Notes under the pieces: model-generated
The model's database searches: none
What the model was told of the DNA's origin: nothing
The model's input: only the letters and a program-made list of their open reading frames with translations
Position numbers and translations under genes: made by a program
In this document: piece after piece, positions 36,355 to 45,950 of the stretch
Layout of the letters: each line of letters begins with the position of its first letter
How positions within the stretch are numbered: the stretch's first letter is position 1
From: Rhodobacteraceae bacterium KLH11
GTDB taxonomy: Bacteria; Pseudomonadota; Alphaproteobacteria; Rhodobacterales; Rhodobacteraceae
Assembly: GCA_000158135.1 (NCBI GenBank)
Contig: DS999531.1
Location: 157,025 to 221,024 of the forward strand
Direction: 5' to 3'
DNA: 64,000 nt

Positions 36355-37562
36355 AGAAAACTCCGGCCCGGCCCTTGTGCCGGGATGTTCAGGTGATGGG
36401 CAATACTGGCCGCGATATCTGCGAAATTGACCTGACCAATCTCGCCCGCCCCTCGCCCGGCGATCAGCACCGGAACCTGCTCACGCGTGTGATCGGTACC
36501 GCTCCAGCTGGGGTCATTGCCGTGATCTGCGGTCAACAGCATCAGGTCGCCGGGGCGCAGCTTTTGTTGGATCACGCCGATCTCATGATCAAACCATTCC
36601 AGCGCCCGGGCATATCCGCTGATATCCCGGCGATGGCCATAAAGGCTGTCAAATTCCACGAAATTGGCAAAGGTCAGGCTGCCCTCTTCGGCATTCCCGA
36701 CCAGATCGGACAGATGACACATCAGCTCTGCATCCGAGCCTTTGCGCAGGGTGTCGATCCCCTGCATCGAGAAGATGTCACCAATTTTACCAACAGCATG
36801 AACACGGCGCCCGGCATCCTGCACCCAATTGGTCAGAACCGGGGCTGGTGGCGAAATGGCGAAATCCTTGCGGTTGGCAGTGCGGGTGAATCCCTGAGAG
36901 GACGTTCCTGCAAAGGGTCGCGCGATGACCCGGCCCACTTTCATATCGTGCAGGCGGGGGGCGAGCACACGGCACATCTCCAGCAAACGGTCGAGGCCAA
37001 AACTGTCTTCATGCGCCGCAATCTGGAACACGCTGTCGGCCGAGGTATAGCAGATCGGCCAACCGGTTTGCATATGGCGGGCACCCAGTTCGGCGATGAT
37101 CGCAGTGCCTGATGCGTGGCAATTACCCAGAATACCTTCGGTTCCAGCCGCTTCGGCAGCAGCACGGCTCAGGTCTGGGGGAAAAGATGGCAATGCGTCA
37201 GGGAAATAATGCCAATCCCACGGCACCGGAACACCTGCCAGTTCCCAATGGCCTGACGGCGTATCCTTGCCCGGCGAATGCTCTTGCGCGCACCCCCAGA
37301 GGCCCGAGGGCTGTGCCCCAAGCCCCGGTGCGGGCAGGCCCGAAGCCAGACGCGTCGCAGCGCCAAGCCCAAGGGCATCCAGATTGGGCAGGTGCAAGGG
37401 GCCAGAACGCCCTTCTTCGGCGCGACCGGCAGCACAGGCCTGCGCGATATGAGCCACCGTGTTGGCACCCGTGTCAGGTTTCGCCCCGTTATAGAACTGA
37501 TCCGCATCCGGTGCACCGCCAATGCCAACAGAATCCATCACCACAAGAAACGCACGGCTCAT
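36351..37562 (-). CDS. deoB: Phosphopentomutase
   Basis: 403 aa. The alkaline-phosphatase-like core has VVMDSVGIGGAPDADQF at the N-terminus, GKDTPSGHWE with the catalytic Thr, and LTADHGNDPSWSGTDHTRE with the metal ligands. It interconverts (deoxy)ribose-1-phosphate and 5-phosphate, linking nucleoside phosphorolysis to central metabolism. It is coupled to deoA and add by overlaps. Confidence 0.95.
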   Translation of the reverse strand: MSRAFLVVMDSVGIGGAPDADQFYNGAKPDTGANTVAHIAQACAAGRAEEGRSGPLHLPNLDALGLGAATRLASGLPAPGLGAQPSGLWGCAQEHSPGKDTPSGHWELAGVPVPWDWHYFPDALPSFPPDLSRAAAEAAGTEGILGNCHASGTAIIAELGARHMQTGWPICYTSADSVFQIAAHEDSFGLDRLLEMCRVLAPRLHDMKVGRVIARPFAGTSSQGFTRTANRKDFAISPPAPVLTNWVQDAGRRVHAVGKIGDIFSMQGIDTLRKGSDAELMCHLSDLVGNAEEGSLTFANFVEFDSLYGHRRDISGYARALEWFDHEIGVIQQKLRPGDLMLLTADHGNDPSWSGTDHTREQVPVLIAGRGAGEIGQVNFADIAASIAHHLNIPAQGPGRSFL

Positions 37563-38866
37563 GCGCCGATCCTTTCATGGATATGCGGTGGTTGCGTGAC
37601 AGGTCTTTCGCTCAGCGTCACAGCCCCAAGAACCGCTGCGGCGGCCTGTTGTGCGGCCTCTTCCCGCCCGGCATGTATCACCGCCAGCGGAGCGCCCTTT
37701 GAAACCTTCTCACCCAGCCTCAGAATACCCGACAATCCGACCGCAGGATCAATCTCATCGCTCTCGATCTGACGTCCGCCGCCCAACGCGACAACCGCCA
37801 GGCCCAGCGCCTCGCCATCGATGGCCGAGATATAGCCATCCTGCGGCGCGGGCACCTCCTGGATCACATTGGCCTCGGGCAGAAACCGGGCCCAACTGTC
37901 GACGAAATGCACGGGCCCACCTACGGCGGCCATCATGCGGCCAAACCGTTCGGCAGCGCGCCCGTCCCGGATCACCTGCGCGATCCGGGTCCGCCCTTCA
38001 TCAGCGGTTGCGCACAATCCCGCATCCGCCATCAGGACGCCACCGAGTTCGGCAGCGATATCAGCCAGAGGTGCCTCATGCCCGCCGGTCAGCACCTTCA
38101 TCACTTCGGCCACTTCCAGCGCATTGCCCAGCGCCGGGGCCAGCGGCTGGCTCATATCCGTAATCACTGCCGAGGTCCGGCACCCCGCCGTATTCGCCGT
38201 CTCGGTCAGCGCCTGTGCCAGCTTGCGGGCATCATCGAGCGTCTTCATGAAGGCCCCGCTGCCCACTTTGACATCCAGCACAAGCGCATCCGGGCTTGCA
38301 GCCAGCTTTTTCGACAGGATCGACGCCGTGATCAGATCGAGGCTGTCAACCGTCGCCGTCACATCCCGCACCGCATAAAGCCGTTTGTCGGCCGGGGCGA
38401 TCTGGCTGGTTGCGCCAACGATTGCCGACCCGGTATCTTTCAATATCTGTGCCAACCGGCCCTGCCCGATATGCGTTGTCACACCCGGAATGGCCTCAAG
38501 CTTGTCGAGCGTTCCACCGGTATGGCCCAGCCCCCGCCCCGAGATCATCGGCACATAGGCCCCGCATTCGGCCAGCGCCGGTGCCAGCACGAGGCTGACA
38601 CAATCGCCCACCCCGCCGGTGGAATGCTTGTCGATCACCGGCCCGTCGACATCCCAGCCAAGCACATCGCCGCTGTCGCGCATGGCGATGGTCAGATCTG
38701 CCCGCCCTTGCGGGCCAAGTCCGCCCATACAGACCGCCATTGCAAAAGCCCCCGCCTGCGCATCACTGACGCTGCGATCCGCGAGGCCTTGTGCGAACCA
38801 ATGCAACTCGGCGCTGCTTGGCACCTCGCGGCGGCGCAGCGTGGCGATGATCGAGCGCGCGTCCAT
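37559..38866 (-). CDS. deoA: Thymidine phosphorylase
   Basis: 435 aa from ATG 38866; the longer frame runs into cdd. It has the glycosyltransferase family 3 layout: helical domain, then DKHSTGGVGDCVSLVLAP for phosphate binding, MISGRGLGHTGGTLDKLEAIPG and the C-terminal barrel-sandwich domain. It splits thymidine into thymine and deoxyribose-1-phosphate, the substrate of DeoB. It starts four bases after the cdd stop. Confidence 0.93.
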   Translation of the reverse strand: MDARSIIATLRRREVPSSAELHWFAQGLADRSVSDAQAGAFAMAVCMGGLGPQGRADLTIAMRDSGDVLGWDVDGPVIDKHSTGGVGDCVSLVLAPALAECGAYVPMISGRGLGHTGGTLDKLEAIPGVTTHIGQGRLAQILKDTGSAIVGATSQIAPADKRLYAVRDVTATVDSLDLITASILSKKLAASPDALVLDVKVGSGAFMKTLDDARKLAQALTETANTAGCRTSAVITDMSQPLAPALGNALEVAEVMKVLTGGHEAPLADIAAELGGVLMADAGLCATADEGRTRIAQVIRDGRAAERFGRMMAAVGGPVHFVDSWARFLPEANVIQEVPAPQDGYISAIDGEALGLAVVALGGGRQIESDEIDPAVGLSGILRLGEKVSKGAPLAVIHAGREEAAQQAAAAVLGAVTLSERPVTQPPHIHERIGA

Positions 38867-38870
38867 AAAA

Positions 38871-39263
38871 TCAGCTCTCTTCCATATGCGACGCGCCAAA
38901 CGCGCCGGGCAAAAGATCGGCAATCGTGGTCCGGGTCTCGGCGCCCTCAACCGTTGCCATCGTGACCACGACATCGCCTTTGCCAAATTCAGCCAGTTTC
39001 TGGCGGCATCCCCCGCAGGGGGGCACCGGTTGCGGGCTGCCCGCGACCACGTAAACCTCGGTCAATTCCTTCTCGCCCGCGGCGACCATGGCCGCAATCG
39101 CACCGGCCTCGGCACACGTGCCTTCGGGATAGGCGACATTCTCGACATTACAGCCGGAATAAACCGCGCCCGAGGCAGATCGGATCGCTGCCCCGACTTT
39201 GAAGTTCGAGTAGGGCGCATGGGCGTTTTCCCGGACGGCCAAAGCAGCTTGTTTCAGAGACAT
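38871..39263 (-). CDS. cdd: Cytidine deaminase
   Basis: 130 aa, the short tetrameric type. APYSNFKVGAA, then GTCAEAGAI with zinc Cys and catalytic Glu, and VPPCGGCRQ with the other two zinc cysteines. It deaminates cytidine and deoxycytidine. As first gene it should carry the operon promoter in 39264-39360; no operator could be named there. Confidence 0.95.
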   Translation of the reverse strand: MSLKQAALAVRENAHAPYSNFKVGAAIRSASGAVYSGCNVENVAYPEGTCAEAGAIAAMVAAGEKELTEVYVVAGSPQPVPPCGGCRQKLAEFGKGDVVVTMATVEGAETRTTIADLLPGAFGASHMEES

Positions 39264-39367
39264 GACGATTCCTGATTTTTGATCATCTGGTCAGAATAGC
39301 ATACCCTAAAGGGAAGCACCGGGGGAATTGAAGCCCCACAACGCCTTTATCCACAGCCTTCTTGAAC

Positions 39368-40471
39368 TCATCCGATTATCGTATTGAAAGTGCCGGGCAA
39401 AGTTACCTCAAGCAATTCGACATCCTGCGACGGATCAGACAGCCGCGTGCGCATCCCCGGCGGGATGACAAACGCATCCCCCTGCTCCAGCCGGTAAGGA
39501 TCACGCCCTTCGCCGTCAAGCGTGACCTCGCCTGCCATGACGAATGTAAAGTGGATATCGGTATCGTGGCTGGCCCATTCCGGCTCACCCTGGCCCCGGC
39601 GCACAACCTGTACCCCGGCAACGCCTTTGGTGTTCTCGGCAATCGTTGTGTCGCGGCAGATATATCCCGGCAGACGGAATGGCCCCCATTCGGCACCTTC
39701 GGCCCGATTGAACACAAAGCGCTGGCCCTGCCATTCCCGATCCGGGCGGTAGTGTGGTGTGGGCAGGTTCATCTCATGATCGATTTCGGTGACATGTTCG
39801 GCCGGGACGCCGATCTCGATGACCTGTACATTATCGGATGCTTCAAGCACGCGGTGCCGGATTTCAGGGGGTTGGATAAAGCAATCCCCGGCGGTCAGAC
39901 GCATCTTTTCGCCCTGATCTTCATAGACGACATCCACCCAGCCATGGATACAGAAGATCAGCTGAAACCCGACCTTGTGGAAATGCACCATATCGGGCAC
40001 CGGGCCGCCATCGGGAATACGGATATGGCTGGCGATGATCGATCCGCCCAGCCGATCCGGCACCAGATCGCGATAGTGCATTCCGGCACGCCCGATGATC
40101 CACGGAGCCTGATCCTTGAGCCTGCGCACCACGAAGGAATGAACCGTGTCAGGCATGATCAGCGGCGGGTTCAACTCTTCTATTTCAATCCGGGTCCCGT
40201 TAGGAGCGACAAGACTGCGCTGCCCCTCTGCAAACCCGTCGGGGTCCGGGGTCAGAATGCGCAGCGTCCCCGCAGCCTCGGGCGCGCCCTTTTCAATCCG
40301 CAAGCGCAGCCCGTGACCCGAAAAAACCGCAACCCGCGGGTCATCCGCCGGATAGATCATATCCATCCGCAGCCCCAACACCTTGGTGTAAAACGGGATA
40401 TCGTCGCGCAATTCCTGCGTCGGCAATCGGATTTCAGCGCGCGTCTGGGTCTCGCCGGGTTTGCTGGTCAT
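39368..40471 (-). CDS. VOC-like domain plus double-cupin protein
   Basis: 367 aa in three modules. Residues 1-75 are a glyoxalase/VOC-type half (DIPFYTKVLGLRMDMIY..GHGLRLRIE). The first cupin is near 150-235 (HFHKVGFQLIFCIHGWVDVVYED, FIQPPEIRHRVLE) and the second near 285-365 (HDTDIHFTFVMAGEVTLDG, FVIPPGMRTRLSD). Metal-binding histidines are kept in the first cupin, while the second has fewer. The arrangement suggests a metabolite-binding or dioxygenase-type enzyme of unknown substrate. Its 5' end overlaps the upstream membrane gene by 38 bases. Confidence 0.65.
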   Translation of the reverse strand: MTSKPGETQTRAEIRLPTQELRDDIPFYTKVLGLRMDMIYPADDPRVAVFSGHGLRLRIEKGAPEAAGTLRILTPDPDGFAEGQRSLVAPNGTRIEIEELNPPLIMPDTVHSFVVRRLKDQAPWIIGRAGMHYRDLVPDRLGGSIIASHIRIPDGGPVPDMVHFHKVGFQLIFCIHGWVDVVYEDQGEKMRLTAGDCFIQPPEIRHRVLEASDNVQVIEIGVPAEHVTEIDHEMNLPTPHYRPDREWQGQRFVFNRAEGAEWGPFRLPGYICRDTTIAENTKGVAGVQVVRRGQGEPEWASHDTDIHFTFVMAGEVTLDGEGRDPYRLEQGDAFVIPPGMRTRLSDPSQDVELLEVTLPGTFNTIIG

Positions 40472-41138
40472 TCTGTATCTCTTCCGAACTGGATCTGGGC
40501 CATCCGATCAGAACAGCGGCCAGAATGCCAATCGAAAAATACATCTCAAGCGTTTCTTCCAGCGCAAACAGCCTTGCCTCCATCACGGCTGACAGGGTTG
40601 CGGCAAAGAGACCGCTGACCTCTTCCAGAAGCTGCGCAACCACCGCGGCGCTGCCGGCCAGAACAAAAACCAGCAAGAATGGCGCACGCTGTTTGAAGGC
40701 GCGCCAACCATTGGGAATACCGTGCCAGATCAGGCTGCCGAACACGATCACGGCCAGCGCAATCCGCACCATGGTTATGTCGAGTACAGTATCCAGCCCG
40801 TCGAGGAGCTGAAAAGGCAGGCTGCCTTGTGCATACACCTCTGCCTCAAGCTCGCGCTCTGCCAGCAGCAGGCAGACGACCCCGATATACAAGCGTGTTA
40901 TGCCGGGAAACCGCACCAAAGCTGCCAGACCCGCAGCAAACAACGCCGCAGCCGAAATCGTCTCGAACGGGCCACCTTCCTGATTGAACGCCATGGCCTG
41001 CACAGGCCAAATCGCAATGGCGCACAAAAGAGCGACCATGGCGACCAACGCCAGCCGGAATACCGGGCGGTCGGTGCCAAACGGACGGCTGGAGGCGGAA
41101 TAAAAGGTCTGCCCGGCGCTTTCATTTTCATAGCTCAT
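40434..41138 (-). CDS. Multi-span membrane protein of unknown function
   Basis: 234 aa if started at ATG 41138; ATG 41186 would add 16 residues and neither start has a good ribosome site. Six or so helices can be drawn, with a charged loop LAERELEAEVYAQGS between helices 3 and 4 and an acidic helix LFALEETLEMYFS before the last. No family is recognised. The 38-base overlap with the cupin gene suggests they are expressed together. Confidence 0.55.
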   Translation of the reverse strand: MSYENESAGQTFYSASSRPFGTDRPVFRLALVAMVALLCAIAIWPVQAMAFNQEGGPFETISAAALFAAGLAALVRFPGITRLYIGVVCLLLAERELEAEVYAQGSLPFQLLDGLDTVLDITMVRIALAVIVFGSLIWHGIPNGWRAFKQRAPFLLVFVLAGSAAVVAQLLEEVSGLFAATLSAVMEARLFALEETLEMYFSIGILAAVLIGWPRSSSEEIQNDQQTRRDPDAR

Positions 41139-41324
41139 GATGAGGTGCCGTTGCTCGTGGGGTTTACGCTGAATTTTCGAATTCATCGCTTGTAAATGTT
41201 TTGTGACACCGGTCAAGAAACGTTCTCGTGAAAAGCCTGGCCAGACCGTTACTGTTGCGGCGTAGCCAAGCCAACTGAAATAGTTTAACCATTGAACAGT
41301 TTCTGGAAGAGAGTTGAATCACCG

Positions 41325-43598
41325 ATGTCTGACACACCAAATTTGCGCCAGGCCGCGCTTGACTATCACGCCCATCCAAAGCCCGGAAAGCTTGAGATCA
41401 GAGCGACAAAACCGATGGCGAATGGCCGCGATCTTGCGCGGGCCTATTCGCCGGGCGTCGCCGAAGCCAGCCTTGAGATCAAGAACGATCCTGCCAATGC
41501 GGAAAAATACACCTCGCGCGGCAACCTTGTGGCGGTAGTCTCAAACGGCACCGCTGTTCTGGGGCTGGGCGATATCGGTGCGCTGGCCTCGAAACCGGTG
41601 ATGGAAGGCAAAGCCGTCCTGTTCAAGAAATTCGGCGGCCTTGATTGTTTCGATATCGAACTGGATCAGCCCGACCCCGAGAAGCTGGCTGATATCGTCT
41701 GTGCGCTGGAACCGACCTTTGGCGCGATCAACCTTGAAGACATCAAGGCACCGGATTGTTTTGTCGTCGAAAAACTGTGCCGCGAGCGGATGAACATCCC
41801 GGTCTTTCATGACGATCAGCACGGCACTGCCATCGTTGTGGGGGCGGCCGCCAAGAATGCGCTGCATGTCGCGGGCAAGAAGTTCGAGGATATCAAGGTG
41901 GTCTCGACCGGTGGCGGTGCCGCGGGCATCGCCTGTCTCAGCATGCTGGTCAAGCTTGGTGTCAAGCAAGAGAATATCTGGCTGTGTGACATTCACGGCG
42001 TGGTTTACGAAGGCCGCGCTGAAGACATGAACCCGCACAAGGATCAGTTCGCGCAGAAAACCGACCTGCGGACCCTCGACGATGTGATTGATGACGCCGA
42101 CCTGTTCCTCGGGCTCAGCGGTCCGAATGTGCTTAAGCCTGAGATGGTCAGCAAGATGGCCAAGGCGCCGATCATTTTTGCACTGGCAAACCCGGAGCCT
42201 GAAATCCTGCCGGAAGCCGCGCGTGAAGCTGCCCCTGATGCCATCATCGCCACCGGGCGCAGTGACTTTCCCAATCAGGTCAATAACGTGCTTTGCTTTC
42301 CGTTCATCTTCCGGGGCGCGCTGGATGTCGGTGCGACCGAGATCAATGACGAAATGCAGATTGCCTGTGTCGACGGTATCGCTGAACTGGCCCGCGCCAC
42401 CACCAGCGCCGAGGCCGCTGCGGCTTATAAAGGTGAACATCTGACCTTTGGCCCCGACTATCTGATCCCCAAACCTTTCGATCCCCGCCTTGTGGAGGTG
42501 GTCTCGTCATCTGTTGCCAAGGCTGCCATGGAAAGCGGGGTGGCCAGGCGACCGATTGCCGACTTTGACGCCTACAAAGACAGCCTGAACCAGACCGTGT
42601 TCAAATCGGCGATGTTGATGCGGCCTGTGTTTGAAGCCGCTGCCGTTGCATCCCGCAGGATCGTTTTTGCCGAGGGCGAGGACGAACGCGTCCTGCGTGC
42701 CGCGCAGGCCATTCTGGAAGAAACCACCGAAACCCCGATCCTGATCGGGCGACCCGATGTGATTGAAGCGCGTTGTGAAAGGCTGGGCCTGATGGTGCGG
42801 CCGGGTCAGGATTTCCAGATCGTGAACCCTCAGAACGATCCCCGGTATTATGATTACTGGAACTCCTATCACCAGATCATGGAGCGCCGCGGCGTCACCC
42901 CGGATCTGGCCAAGGCCATCATGCGGACCAACAGCACGGCCATCGGGGCGATCATGGTCCATCGCGGTGAGGCTGACAGTATGATCTGCGGCACGTTTGG
43001 CGAATATAACTGGCACCTTAACTACGTAAAACAGGTACTGGATGACGGCCACCTGCGCCCACACGGCGCATTGTCGCTGATGATCCTGGAAGATGGTCCC
43101 CTCTTCATTGCGGATACCCATGTACGGCAGTTGCCAACCCCCGAGGAACTGGCAGAAACCACGATTGGCGCCGCCCGCCACGTGCGGCGGTTCGGGCTGG
43201 AACCCAACATCGCGTTTTGTTCCCAATCGCAATTCGGCAATCAGCCCGAGGGGTCAGGGAAACGCCTGCGGGCTGCGATTGAAATCCTGAACTCTGAACC
43301 GCGTGATTTCACCTATGAGGGCGAGATGAACCTTGATCTGGCGCTGGATCCCGAACTGCGGGCGCGCATCTTCCCGAACTCGCGCATGGAAGGCACTGCG
43401 AATGTCCTCATCTTCGCGCATGCAGATGCCGCCAGCGGTGTGCGCAACATCCTCAAGATGAAAGCCGATGGGCTTGAGGTGGGCCCGATCCTGATGGGGA
43501 TGGGCAACAAGGCCCATATCGTGACACCTTCAATCACAGCCCGGGGTCTTTTGAACATGGCCGCCATCGCCGGGACGCCGGTGGCACATTACGGCTAG
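41325..43598 (+). CDS. maeB: NADP-dependent malic enzyme with phosphotransacetylase-like C-terminal domain
   Basis: 757 aa from ATG 41325. The malic enzyme part (1-430) has [43 protein letters not shown] and the NADP fold [12 protein letters not shown]. Residues 440-757 are a PTA-like domain ([16 protein letters not shown]...) that in MaeB enzymes is regulatory. It decarboxylates malate to pyruvate, providing NADPH. A GC-rich hairpin follows. Confidence 0.95.
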   Translation: MSDTPNLRQAALDYHAHPKPGKLEIRATKPMANGRDLARAYSPGVAEASLEIKNDPANAEKYTSRGNLVAVVSNGTAVLGLGDIGALASKPVMEGKAVLFKKFGGLDCFDIELDQPDPEKLADIVCALEPTFGAINLEDIKAPDCFVVEKLCRERMNIPVFHDDQHGTAIVVGAAAKNALHVAGKKFEDIKVVSTGGGAAGIACLSMLVKLGVKQENIWLCDIHGVVYEGRAEDMNPHKDQFAQKTDLRTLDDVIDDADLFLGLSGPNVLKPEMVSKMAKAPIIFALANPEPEILPEAAREAAPDAIIATGRSDFPNQVNNVLCFPFIFRGALDVGATEINDEMQIACVDGIAELARATTSAEAAAAYKGEHLTFGPDYLIPKPFDPRLVEVVSSSVAKAAMESGVARRPIADFDAYKDSLNQTVFKSAMLMRPVFEAAAVASRRIVFAEGEDERVLRAAQAILEETTETPILIGRPDVIEARCERLGLMVRPGQDFQIVNPQNDPRYYDYWNSYHQIMERRGVTPDLAKAIMRTNSTAIGAIMVHRGEADSMICGTFGEYNWHLNYVKQVLDDGHLRPHGALSLMILEDGPLFIADTHVRQLPTPEELAETTIGAARHVRRFGLEPNIAFCSQSQFGNQPEGSGKRLRAAIEILNSEPRDFTYEGEMNLDLALDPELRARIFPNSRMEGTANVLIFAHADAASGVRNILKMKADGLEVGPILMGMGNKAHIVTPSITARGLLNMAAIAGTPVAHYG

Positions 43599-43626
43599 GC
43601 CCTGCGCCTGCCTGAAAAACACATTG

Positions 43627-43652
43627 GCCGGGCACCGGATCAGGTGTCCGGC
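43627..43652 (+). terminator. Probable terminator hairpin after maeB
   Basis: A ten-base stem with one G-U pair (43627-43636 with 43643-43652) and a six-base loop, 28 bases past the maeB stop. A short T run appears only about 20 bases later, so termination may be imperfect. Confidence 0.5.
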
Positions 43653-43689
43653 GCGATTCTGACAGCGCTGCTCTTTTTGCACGGGTAGC

Positions 43690-43764
43690 TTTGCAGATTT
43701 GCAAAAATTTGAATTAGTTACTTTGATCGCTAAATGCGCCAAAGGGTTTGCAAAAATTTGCAAG
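43690..43764. promoter_or_regulatory. Repeated TTTGCAAA half-sites upstream of prpE (ScfR/PccR-like)
   Basis: TTTGCAAA-N2-TTTGCAAG lies at 43747-43764. TTTGCAGA directly followed by TTTGCAAA-N2-TTTGAATT lies at 43690-43715. A weaker TGCAAAG occurs at 43781-43787. Half-sites TTTGCAAA are what short-chain fatty acyl-CoA regulators (PccR in Rhodobacter, RamB-type) are reported to bind; the spacing recalled for PccR is larger, so the match is to the half-site. The downstream gene makes propionyl-CoA, which fits. Confidence 0.6.
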
Positions 43765-43883
43765 TCAATCTGAACAAGACTGCAAAGATTTCGCGATAAA
43801 CTGACGCGCCGCGATCCGCATCGCTTGCCCGAAGCATTCGTGATGCCTAACACAGTGCGCGAGGAGTTTGGGAGGAGGCCATC

Positions 43884-45773
43884 ATGGCGTATCAGGACGT
43901 TTACCAGAGCTGGCAGAACGACCCCGAAGCATTCTGGATGGAGGCCGCGAAAGGGATCGACTGGGTGCAACCTCCCGGCAAAGCGCTGTTCGATGATAAC
44001 GCGCCCCTTTACGAATGGTTCAGCGACGCAAAGGTCAATACCTGCTGGAACGCCGTTGACCGGCATGTCGAAAACGGGCGTGGCGAACAGACCGCCATCA
44101 TTTATGACAGCCCGATCACGCATACAAAGCGTGAAATCTCATATGTCGAGCTGCGCAATCGTGTTGCCAATCTGGCCGGTGCGCTCAGGGCAAAAGGCGT
44201 CGAAAAAGGCGATCGTGTCATTGTTTATATGCCGATGATCCCCGAAGCGCTGGAGGCGATGCTGGCCTGCGCCCGGTTGGGAGCTGTGCATTCGGTGGTG
44301 TTCGGCGGCTTTGCCAGCAACGAACTGGCCGTGCGCATTGATGACGCAAAGCCCAAGGCCATTATCGCAGCCTCGTGCGGGATGGAGCCGGGCCGCGTGG
44401 TGCATTACAAACCGCTACTGGATGGTGCCATTGATCTTGCCAGCCACAAACCCGATTTCTGCGTCATCTTCCAGCGTGAACAGGAAGTTGCGCAACTGGT
44501 CGAAGGGCGCGATGTCAACTGGCATGGTTTCCAGTACGGAACAGAACCCGCCGAATGCGTGCCGGTCAGTGGCAACGACCCGGCCTATATTCTTTATACA
44601 TCCGGCACCACTGGCGCACCCAAGGGCGTGGTGCGCCCCACCGCGGGCCATCTGGTAGCCCTGAACTGGTCGATGAAGAATATCTACAATGTGGATCCGG
44701 GGGATGTATTCTGGGCGGCCTCGGACGTGGGTTGGGTCGTTGGGCATTCCTATATCTGCTACGCACCGCTGATCCATGGCAACACCACCATCGTGTTCGA
44801 AGGCAAACCTGTTGGCACGCCCGACGCCGGTACGTTCTGGCGGGTAATCTCCGAACACAAGGTCAAAAGTTTTTTCACCGCCCCCACCGCCATCCGCGCC
44901 GTCAAGCGCGAGGACCCCAGGGCCGAGATGATGGCGCAATACGACCTGTCCTGCCTGAAGGCCCTGTTTCTGGCAGGCGAGCGTGCTGATCCCGATACCA
45001 TCACCTGGGCGCAGGATGCCCTTTCGGTTCCTGTTATCGACCATTGGTGGCAGACCGAAACCGGCTGGGCCATCGCAGGCAATCCACTGGGTATCGAGGA
45101 ACTGCCGGTTAAGCTTGGATCACCTGCGAAGCCGATGCCGGGCTATGACGTTCAGATTCTGAACGAAGGCGGCCATCCGATGAAACCGGGAGAGCTGGGT
45201 GCGATTGCGATCAAGCTGCCGTTGCCGCCGGGAACGTTGCCGACGCTCTGGAATGCGGAAGAACGGTTCAGAAAGTCTTATCTGGACCAGTTCCCCGGTT
45301 ACTATGAGACCGGCGATGCGGGGATGATTGATGAGGACGGATACCTTTATATCATGGCGCGCACCGATGACGTGATCAATGTGGCAGGCCATCGCCTGTC
45401 GACCGGCGGGATGGAGGAAGTGCTGGCCGCGCATCCCGATGTGGCAGAATGCGCGGTGATCGGAGTGTCGGACCAGCTCAAGGGCCAGATGCCGGTTGGA
45501 TTCCTGTGTCTGAATGCAGGGTCTGATCGCAACCACGCAGATGTGGTGAGCGATGTGGTCAAGATGGTTCGGGACAAGATCGGCCCCGTCGCGGCGTTCA
45601 AGACCGCGGTTGTTGTCGAGCGGTTGCCCAAGACACGCTCGGGCAAGATTCTGCGCGGCACGATGGTGTCCATCGCAGATGGCAAGGATTACAAGATGCC
45701 CGCCACCATTGACGATCCTGCCATTCTGGATGAGATCACGCTGGCGCTGCAGAGCATTGGCTACGCGCGGTGA
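43884..45773 (+). CDS. prpE: Propionyl-CoA synthetase
   Basis: 629 aa with GGAGG ten bases ahead of ATG. AMP-forming acyl-CoA synthetase motifs: YTSGTTGAPKGVVRP (A3), DHWWQTETGW (A5), YETGDAGMIDEDGY (A7), RTDDVINVAGHRLSTGGMEE (A8) and the catalytic lysine in KTRSGKILRG (A10). The N-terminal DVYQSWQNDPEAFWMEAAKGIDW is typical of PrpE rather than acetyl-CoA synthetase. It activates propionate with ATP and CoA. The upstream half-sites suggest acyl-CoA-responsive control. Confidence 0.9.
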   Translation: MAYQDVYQSWQNDPEAFWMEAAKGIDWVQPPGKALFDDNAPLYEWFSDAKVNTCWNAVDRHVENGRGEQTAIIYDSPITHTKREISYVELRNRVANLAGALRAKGVEKGDRVIVYMPMIPEALEAMLACARLGAVHSVVFGGFASNELAVRIDDAKPKAIIAASCGMEPGRVVHYKPLLDGAIDLASHKPDFCVIFQREQEVAQLVEGRDVNWHGFQYGTEPAECVPVSGNDPAYILYTSGTTGAPKGVVRPTAGHLVALNWSMKNIYNVDPGDVFWAASDVGWVVGHSYICYAPLIHGNTTIVFEGKPVGTPDAGTFWRVISEHKVKSFFTAPTAIRAVKREDPRAEMMAQYDLSCLKALFLAGERADPDTITWAQDALSVPVIDHWWQTETGWAIAGNPLGIEELPVKLGSPAKPMPGYDVQILNEGGHPMKPGELGAIAIKLPLPPGTLPTLWNAEERFRKSYLDQFPGYYETGDAGMIDEDGYLYIMARTDDVINVAGHRLSTGGMEEVLAAHPDVAECAVIGVSDQLKGQMPVGFLCLNAGSDRNHADVVSDVVKMVRDKIGPVAAFKTAVVVERLPKTRSGKILRGTMVSIADGKDYKMPATIDDPAILDEITLALQSIGYAR

Positions 45774-45793
45774 TCCCGATGTGAGTTCAATGT

Positions 45794-45877
45794 GCGCCTT
45801 GCGGCGCGCATTCTTTGCGCTGACGCGCTGATGCGAGGCGCTGCCTCGCGCTCCGGGATATTTTTGGCCAGATGAAG
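45794..45877 (+). repeat. Intergenic hairpins and dispersed-type element after prpE
   Basis: A GCGCC-TTGC-GGCGC hairpin (45794-45807) and a perfect seven-base stem (45833-45839 with 45843-45849) are followed by CTCCGGGATATTTTTGG and AGATGAAG (45855-45877). The last part matches the element at 26825-26848. It probably ends the prpE transcript or forms a processing signal. Confidence 0.5.
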
Positions 45878-45950
45878 GGCGGATCGGTTATGCGGTTGGC
45901 CTCTTGCCATTATGCCTCGTCCACCGCAGGTTGATGCGGGGAGGCCAATC

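Noticed and set aside
37907..38965. A 352-aa plus-strand frame opposite deoA
   Set aside because: Antisense image of a well-conserved phosphorylase; no ribosome site and no family motif.
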